Positions 1-5,876 of a DNA stretch of 5,876 nt are shown piece after piece. The translations under genes and the position numbers were made by a program. The DNA comes from Nitrospirota bacterium. Its GTDB lineage: Bacteria; Nitrospirota; Thermodesulfovibrionia; Thermodesulfovibrionales; JdFR-88. The notes under the pieces were generated by a model that had not been told where the DNA came from, did not search any database, and saw only the letters and a list, made by a program, of their open reading frames with translations. Location of the stretch: assembly GCA_021790695.1 (NCBI GenBank), contig JAJYGJ010000190.1, positions 1 to 5,876 on the forward strand, given 5' to 3'. How positions within the stretch are numbered: the stretch's first letter is position 1; each line of letters starts with the position of its first letter.

Positions 1-149
1 CCCGTTCTATGAATAAGGGGAAAGGCCGACGGACGAGAGACGGCGCGTCTGAAAAAACCGGGGTGATCGCTCTTCAAAACGTTTAAATGGATCTTTTGGG
101 GTTACGCCCGGAACGGCCACCCCGAATGAATAGGGCAGGCGTGTAAATG

Positions 150-249
150 GGCCGCCAGTATGATTTCAGTCATGGAAAGGCCTTGCACGGACTGATATAT
201 TAAAATCATGGCGGCCTTTCCGGGAGGAGAGGACGGGTGCTTCCCGGAA
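150..249 (+). repeat. Chain of three overlapping inverted repeats upstream of the YwiC-like gene
   Basis: Three inverted repeats share arms. Pair 1 is GGCCGCC plus ATGATTT (150-156 and 160-166, split by AGT) against AAATCATGGCGGCC (203-216). Pair 2 is GGAAAGGCC (174-182) against GGCCTTTCC (213-221). Pair 3 is TTCCGGGA (218-225) against TCCCGGAA (242-249), and its loop contains the purine-rich SD-like GGAGAGGA. Pairs 1 and 2 compete for 213-216, and pairs 2 and 3 compete for 218-221, so neighbouring structures exclude each other. This layout suits an RNA switch or an operator. If transcription starts near 208, only pair 3 would be in the transcript. Confidence 0.4.
193..201 (+). promoter_or_regulatory. 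Candidate extended -10 promoter for the YwiC-like gene
   Basis: TGATATATT fits the extended -10 pattern TGnTATAAT, with five of six core matches. No good -35 box lies 16-18 bp upstream, as is usual for extended -10 promoters. The predicted start point falls at about 208, exactly on the ATG of a 22-codon mini-ORF. This is a pattern match only. Confidence 0.35.
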
Positions 250-276
250 CGGCGCGGTAAAATAAAAATGATATGA
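208..276 (+). other. Possible 22-codon leader ORF overlapping the next gene by ATGA
   Basis: An ATG at 208 opens a 22-residue frame that begins MAAFPGGEDG. Its TGA stop (274-276) overlaps the ATG (273-275) of the membrane protein gene as ATGA, the classic translational-coupling geometry. It has no SD, but it would sit at the 5' end of a transcript from the 193-201 promoter, so leaderless initiation is possible. A second mini-ORF, GTG at 237 to TAA at 258-260 (7 codons), has a good SD (GGAGGAG, 223-229, 7-nt spacing) and ends 12 nt before the same ATG. Either could be chance. Confidence 0.2.
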
Positions 277-1040
277 ACCCAGCGCTTTCAGATATGGCGT
301 CCGGAGATGCCGGCGCCTCCGGAAAAAGGGCCCTCTCCTGGACCAGGGAGCCGGGCGCGTGGGTCATGCTGCTTGTGGCCTTTGCCGCCGGGACCGCGGT
401 CTCCGGCAGGTTTGTAACGATCTCGGTCATAGTCTTTTTCTCGCTTGTGCTTTTGCTGCTGGCCAAATCCCCCGCCCTTTTCATGATCAGGGGCCGCAGA
501 TGGGAATTCCTGCCCGACATGGCCGCGCTTGTCCTTCCCGCCGTCGCTGGGATTTTCTACTCGGCATGGCTTTACCCGCCCCTTGGCTTTCTCTATGGGG
601 CGGGCGCGGCGCTCGTGGCGCTCAATTATCACTTCGGCGGCAAGGGGGGCAAATTCCAGCATGTCTTTGCCGAGGCCTGCGGGATGGCCGTAATGGGGCT
701 AGTGGCGACAATCGCGTCCTCGCTGTCGGGCGGGATTTTACGTCACCTTTACCTGGGGGCCTTCTTTTTTCTCTTTTATCTCGCAAGCTCCTTCAGGGTG
801 AGATATGCGGGTTCCCCCGGATTCAGGCGCATCGGCATGATTTATTCCGCCCTTCTCGTGGCCGGCGGCATAGCGGCGGCTGCGCTTGCCCATCCGGCCG
901 GCCTTTCGTTTCTGCCGCTCGTCGAGGATTTTTATTCTTCCCTGAAGATTGGAAAGCAAAGGCCCGCGTTAAGGCGGATAGGCCTGATATCGACGGCCAA
1001 GGCGCTCGTCTTCGCCGTTTTGATAGTCGCCTTCGCCTAG
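273..1040 (+). CDS. Polytopic membrane protein, probable YwiC-like family
   Basis: The 255-residue product is almost wholly hydrophobic, with seven or eight likely membrane helices at roughly residues 29-45, 48-66, 82-100, 104-118, 133-152, 157-174, 186-207 and 240-254. Residues 25-30 (REPGAW) followed by VMLL resemble the REHGAW-type signature at the start of YwiC-like proteins, here with Pro in place of the usual His. FRVRYAG (174-180) and KIGKQRPALRRIG (225-237) match the conserved loop and pre-terminal basic segment I associate with that family. The function of the family is not established, so none is assigned. An in-frame TAA at 258-260 rules out an upstream start. ATG 273 has no SD of its own and may depend on coupling to a mini-ORF; Met8 (294) is the alternative. 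The gene stands alone and converges on ahcY. Recognition is from memory of the family and is moderate. Confidence 0.6.
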   Translation: MNPALSDMASGDAGASGKRALSWTREPGAWVMLLVAFAAGTAVSGRFVTISVIVFFSLVLLLLAKSPALFMIRGRRWEFLPDMAALVLPAVAGIFYSAWLYPPLGFLYGAGAALVALNYHFGGKGGKFQHVFAEACGMAVMGLVATIASSLSGGILRHLYLGAFFFLFYLASSFRVRYAGSPGFRRIGMIYSALLVAGGIAAAALAHPAGLSFLPLVEDFYSSLKIGKQRPALRRIGLISTAKALVFAVLIVAFA

Positions 1041-1073
1041 AACCTGTCTCAATCAATTTTGAGACAGGTTCTA
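1038..1073. repeat. Perfect 15-bp inverted repeat starting on the stop codon
   Basis: TAGAACCTGTCTCAA (1038-1052) and its exact reverse complement (1059-1073) flank a 6-base loop, TCAATT. The first three bases of the left arm are the TAG stop of the membrane protein gene. No T-run follows on either strand (ATATCGCC on plus, GGCGAAGG on minus), so it is not a classical intrinsic terminator. It may still stop transcription or protect 3' ends between the two convergent units. The long perfect AT-balanced stem in GC-rich DNA also suits a dispersed palindromic repeat or a tiny mobile element. Confidence 0.7.
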
Positions 1074-1130
1074 ATATCGCCCCGCGCCTGCCCGGAAATA
1101 TCCATACGCGATGGGGGAATGCGGGATCCT

Positions 1131-1180
1131 TGGTAAAATGGGAGAGGGGAGGCCCGTTTTCATGAAAGGAGGGACCGATA
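1131..1180 (+). promoter_or_regulatory. Orphan initiation cassette: extended -10 plus strong SD
   Basis: TGGTAAAAT (1131-1139) fits the extended -10 pattern with five of six core matches, giving a start point near 1146. AAAGGAGGG (1165-1173) is a near-perfect SD, 7 nt before the ATG at 1181. Together they form a complete bacterial start, yet the reading frame that follows soon runs antisense through the end of ahcY. I saw no matching -35 box. Confidence 0.35.
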
Positions 1181-1240
1181 ATGGCCGAAAAGGTGGTCGT
1201 CCGGCAGGACATCGATTTCGAGGCCGAGATCCCGGCCCGG

Positions 1241-1252
<12 letters not shown>
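1181..1252 (+). pseudogene. Truncated gene start, possibly an HdrC-like iron-sulfur protein
   Basis: The frame from ATG 1181 has an excellent SD and starts MAEKVVVRQ, then DIDFEAEIPARTGRG. Beyond about 24 codons it overlaps the 3' end of ahcY on the opposite strand and becomes a shadow reading with no recognisable features, although it stays open to 1465. The first part recalls the N terminus of HdrC/QmoC-type subunits (heterodisulfide reductase-like electron carriers). In those, a D-x-D-F-x-x-E-(I/V)-x-A-(R)-(T/P)-G stretch comes just before the first CxxCxxCxxxCP iron-sulfur motif. No such cysteine motif follows here in any forward frame that I checked. The piece may be a decayed or recombined gene start, an assembly junction, or chance. 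The resemblance covers only about 15 residues and is from memory. Confidence 0.3.
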
Positions 1253-3660
<2,408 letters not shown>

Positions 3661-3822
3661 TATCGATCACACCCCCTTTTTTCAAAGCCGGCGAATTAGT
3701 AGTTTACTCCAATCCGGGTTGAAAGAAAAGTGTCCGCCCCGCAACACCCATGCCGCGCGCGGCCAGGATATAGGCGCAAGCAATGTTTGTTATTTGCGTC
3801 CGGCATGCGATAATCTAAGCGG
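3661..3822. promoter_or_regulatory. Divergent promoter region between metK and the helicase gene
   Basis: This 162-bp spacer must hold both outward promoters. Towards metK the only clear signal is its SD; the best -35/-10 pair I could place (TTTCAA, 17 bp, TACTAA, about 3690-3720 read on minus) is weak. Towards the helicase a better promoter is listed separately. A perfect 12-bp palindrome, GCCGCGCGCGGC (3752-3763), lies in the middle and could be an operator or just GC-rich sequence. Confidence 0.5.
3787..3814 (+). promoter_or_regulatory. Candidate sigma-70 promoter of the helicase gene, leaderless geometry
   Basis: TTGTTA (3787-3792; four of six matches to TTGACA), a 16-bp spacer and GATAAT (3809-3814; five of six matches to TATAAT) form a good promoter-like pair. 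The expected start point, about seven bases after the -10, is 3821-3823, at or within two bases of the ATG at 3823. No SD precedes that ATG, and an in-frame TAA at 3811-3813 excludes a longer protein. The mRNA may therefore be leaderless. Confidence 0.45.
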
Positions 3823-5876
3823 ATGGACATTGACGATCTTGCCTCATTCGGGGCGCCGCCCGCCCTGGCCGCGATGCTGGCTTCCTCCGGGTTTAAAAAA
3901 CTCTATCCCCCGCAGGAGGTCGCGGTCCGGGAGGGGCTTTTAAAAAGCGAAGGCTCCTTTGTCGTGTCGGCCCCCACCGCCTCCGGCAAGACACTGATAG
4001 CCGAGATGGCCGCCCTTTCCGTCTTCCTGAGAAAGGCGGGGAAAATAATATACCTGGTGCCGCTTCGGGCGCTTGCGCGGGAAAAGTACGAGGAGTTCAC
4101 GCGGAAATACGGGCAGACGGGCGTGAAAGTGGTGCAGAGCACCGGGGACCTGGACAGCGGGGGGCCTTGGCTTTCACGGGCCGATATCATCATATGCACC
4201 AACGAAAAGCTGGACTCCCTTATACGCCACCGGGCGGAATGGCTCTCCAAGGCCGGTCTCATCGTGGCCGACGAGGTCCATCTGCTCGGCGACGGCCGCC
4301 GCGGCCCGGTCCTTGAAGTGGTCCTGACCAGGCTGCGCTTCCTGAACCCGGGCATAAGGGTCCTGGCCCTGAGCGCCACCATCCCCAACTCGGAGGAGAT
4401 CGCCGGGTGGCTCGGGGCGAAGCTTGTGGAATCGGATTGGAGGCCCGTCCCCTTGCGCGAAGGCGTTTTTTTTAACGGCGCGGCCATCTTTAACGACGGC
4501 GTCGTCGATTGGGTGCCGCCCGAAAGCGGCGTGGACGCGCTCGACCTGGCGCTTGAGACCATAAAACAGGGCGGTCAGGCACTTATATTCGTGGCGACGA
4601 GGAAATCGGCCGAGGCCCTGGCCAAAAAGTCGCTTCCTTATGTGCGCGCGCTGCTTGAACCGGCCGCGGCCGGGGAACTGGAAAAACTGGGGTGGGCCAT
4701 ACTTGAAACCACGTCGGAGCCCACGCGCCTTTGCAGGAGGCTGGCGGATTGCGTCTCGGAAGGCGCCGCCTTCCACCATGCGGGCATCATATACGGCCAG
4801 AGAAAACTGATCGAGGACGCCTTCCGGGCAAACCGGATCAAACTGTTGGCCTCCACGACCACGCTTGCCATGGGGCTGAACCTTCCGTCGAGGCGGGTCA
4901 TCGTCCGGGACTGGTGGCGGTATGAGCCCGGCACCGGGATGCAGTCCATCCCCGTGATAGAGGCCAAGCAGATGTCCGGAAGGGCTGGCAGACCGGGCTA
5001 TGACAGGTTCGGAGAGGCGGTGATGATAGCCAAAAACAAACGGGACGAGCAGTTGTTGTTTGAAAAATACATAAAGGGCGAGCCGGAGAAGATAGACTCC
5101 AGGCTGGCAAGCGAGCCCGCCCTGAGAACTCACGTGCTGGCCTCCGTCGCCGGCATGTTCACCACGGACATGAATGAGCTGATGGAATTCCTGGGCGGGA
5201 CCTTCTTCGCCCGGCAGGGCGGCGCGGGATATCTTTTGCCGATAGCGCGCGACATAATAGGATTTCTCTCGGAAGAGGGCATGATAAAAAAGGACGGAGA
5301 AGGCGGGTTCAAGGCCACCGGGTTCGGCCGCCGCGTCTCCGAGCTTTATATCGACCCCCTTTCGGCCGTTGTGATAAGGGACGCCCTGGCCCTGCCTAAG
5401 GAAAAATCGTCTTTCGCCGTATTCCACATGCTCGCCCGGACGCCGGACATGATGCGGGTCCCGGTGAGAAAGAAGGACCGGGACGAGATGATGGAGGTCT
5501 TCAGCGTCCACGCCTCGACACTCCTTCTGCCGGACGAGGATACGTACCTGACCGAAGACGTCCTCTCCGAGCTTAAGACCGCCTCCATACTGATGCAGTG
5601 GGTCCTCGAGATGACGGAGGAGAAGATAGTCGAGCATTTCGGTATTGGTCCGGGAGATTTGCGGACCCTGGTGGACCTTGCCGACTGGCTGCTCTATTCC
5701 TCGGTCGAGATATGCAGGGTGGCGGGACCGAAGGACGCCCTTAAGGGCCTGGGCGCGGCCAGGATAAGGGTGGTCATCCCGAGCAGGTATTGCAACGCCA
5801 CCAGGGCGGCGACGATGAGAAAATTGTCGCGCAGGGCCGGGGGCAGCGGGGCGCGCAGGCCGAGGATGGCGGTGGC
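3823..5876 (+). CDS. hel308: Hel308-type Ski2-like DNA helicase, runs off the right edge
   Basis: This superfamily 2 ATP-dependent 3'-5' helicase family acts on stalled replication forks and recombination intermediates. Motifs appear in order: Q-motif KKLYPPQ (25-31), Walker A APTASGKT (50-57), Ia YLVPLRALA (77-85), Ib TNEKLDS (126-132), DEVH box (150-153), III LSATIPN (183-189), IV ALIFVATRKSAE (253-264), FHHAGI (317-322), V ASTTTLAMGLNLP (343-355) and VI QMSGRAGRPGYD (383-394). RDWWRYEPGTGMQSIPV (362-378) matches the strand-separating hairpin region. A winged-helix domain and ratchet domain follow, with ELYIDP (507-512), FGIGPGDLR (606-614) and DWLLYSS (621-627). The N terminus aligns with the family start, supporting ATG 3823 although no SD is present. 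Resemblance holds to about residue 650 (ARIRV, ending at 5772); the rest is Arg-rich and lacks the expected helix-hairpin-helix tail (family length about 700). Many copies of the family are archaeal, and bacterial ones are also known. Confidence 0.93.
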   Translation, partial: MDIDDLASFGAPPALAAMLASSGFKKLYPPQEVAVREGLLKSEGSFVVSAPTASGKTLIAEMAALSVFLRKAGKIIYLVPLRALAREKYEEFTRKYGQTGVKVVQSTGDLDSGGPWLSRADIIICTNEKLDSLIRHRAEWLSKAGLIVADEVHLLGDGRRGPVLEVVLTRLRFLNPGIRVLALSATIPNSEEIAGWLGAKLVESDWRPVPLREGVFFNGAAIFNDGVVDWVPPESGVDALDLALETIKQGGQALIFVATRKSAEALAKKSLPYVRALLEPAAAGELEKLGWAILETTSEPTRLCRRLADCVSEGAAFHHAGIIYGQRKLIEDAFRANRIKLLASTTTLAMGLNLPSRRVIVRDWWRYEPGTGMQSIPVIEAKQMSGRAGRPGYDRFGEAVMIAKNKRDEQLLFEKYIKGEPEKIDSRLASEPALRTHVLASVAGMFTTDMNELMEFLGGTFFARQGGAGYLLPIARDIIGFLSEEGMIKKDGEGGFKATGFGRRVSELYIDPLSAVVIRDALALPKEKSSFAVFHMLARTPDMMRVPVRKKDRDEMMEVFSVHASTLLLPDEDTYLTEDVLSELKTASILMQWVLEMTEEKIVEHFGIGPGDLRTLVDLADWLLYSSVEICRVAGPKDALKGLGAARIRVVIPSRYCNATRAATMRKLSRRAGGSGARRPRMAV
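5773..5876 (-). other. Possible foreign or chimeric segment coding on the minus strand
   Basis: After position 5772 the plus-strand helicase frame loses family similarity, and neither of the other two forward frames restores it. Read on the minus strand from 5876, the same bases give a typical membrane segment, including NFLIVAALVALQYLLGMTT preceded by LGLRAPLPPALRD. That reading looks more like a real protein than the Arg-rich plus-strand reading. It recalls transmembrane helices of heme A synthase or NO-reductase type proteins but is too short to assign. Hand-counted G+C is about 70% for these 104 bases. The 60 bases just before are also about 70%, and 5641-5700 about 60%, so composition alone does not prove a junction. 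Confidence 0.4.

Larger units (their letters stand above)
1..272. other. Leader/intergenic region with no convincing gene
   Basis: No frame on either strand gives a recognisable protein here. The longest left-edge reading on the plus strand is a 25-codon frame at 9-86 that resembles nothing I know. The region holds short repeats: CCCGGAACGGC occurs at 107-117 and again at 243-253, and a TAAATGG-containing 11-mer occurs at 80-90 and, with one mismatch, at 140-150. The right half contains the overlapping inverted repeats and promoter-like element listed separately. I saw no tRNA or known riboswitch consensus. Confidence 0.5.

Noticed and set aside
1038..1073. Classical rho-independent terminator
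   Set aside because: The stem is strong but no T-run follows on either strand, so it is recorded as an inverted repeat of uncertain role.
359..1165. 268-codon open frame overlapping the membrane protein in another frame
   Set aside because: The product is an Arg/Gly/Cys-rich mixture without domains, whereas the 273-1040 frame has clear membrane helices and family-like motifs.
3661..3822. SAM or SAH riboswitch upstream of metK-ahcY
   Set aside because: I looked for SAM-I, SAM-II and SAH riboswitch core patterns in the minus-strand leader and found none. A covariance-model search would be decisive.
4174..5637. Long open frame (487 codons) on the minus strand opposite the helicase
   Set aside because: The plus strand in the same span encodes an uninterrupted Hel308 with all motifs in order. 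The minus-strand product has no recognisable motif and is the usual shadow of high third-position G+C.
5773..5876. Simple frameshift in the helicase as the cause of its odd C terminus
   Set aside because: Neither alternative forward frame after 5772 restores a Hel308-like helix-hairpin-helix, and one hits a stop quickly. A junction fits better than a single indel.

Overview
The window reads as about 5.9 kb of a moderately GC-rich bacterial genome. Arg AGG and Ile ATA codons are frequent and Shine-Dalgarno (SD) sites are clear. The bacterial form of MetK, not the archaeal SAM synthetase, argues for a bacterium. The short adenosylhomocysteinase and the Hel308-type helicase are both forms common in archaea, and they also occur in some deep-branching or anaerobic bacteria. 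I infer an environmental anaerobe-like bacterium and cannot name a phylum with confidence.

Layout, left to right. Bases 1-272 hold no convincing gene. They carry overlapping inverted repeats, a candidate extended -10 element and two mini-ORFs leading into the first gene. Bases 273-1040 (+) encode a polytopic membrane protein that looks like the YwiC-like family. A perfect 15-bp inverted repeat (1038-1073) starts on its stop codon. Bases 1131-1252 (+) hold an orphan expression start (extended -10, strong SD, ATG). It opens a reading frame that makes sense for only about 24 codons before running into the 3' end of the convergent gene, and looks like the cut-off start of an HdrC-type iron-sulfur protein. 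On the minus strand, metK (3660-2509) and ahcY (2509-1253) form a tight operon joined by a TAATG stop/start overlap. Divergent from metK across a 162-bp spacer is a Ski2-like Hel308 helicase (3823 to the right edge). It may be transcribed as a leaderless mRNA.

How the genes work together. MetK makes S-adenosylmethionine from methionine and ATP. Methyltransferases elsewhere convert it to S-adenosylhomocysteine (SAH), and AhcY splits that into homocysteine and adenosine, so the operon covers SAM supply and SAH removal. The helicase is a DNA-repair or fork-processing enzyme with no obvious link to this cycle beyond sharing the divergent promoter region.

Two places look like sequence junctions. 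One is near 1241-1252, where the orphan gene start stops making sense. The other is near 5773, where the helicase loses family resemblance and the opposite strand reads like a membrane helix. Either could be a real rearrangement or an assembly chimera. I see no complete new system in the window.
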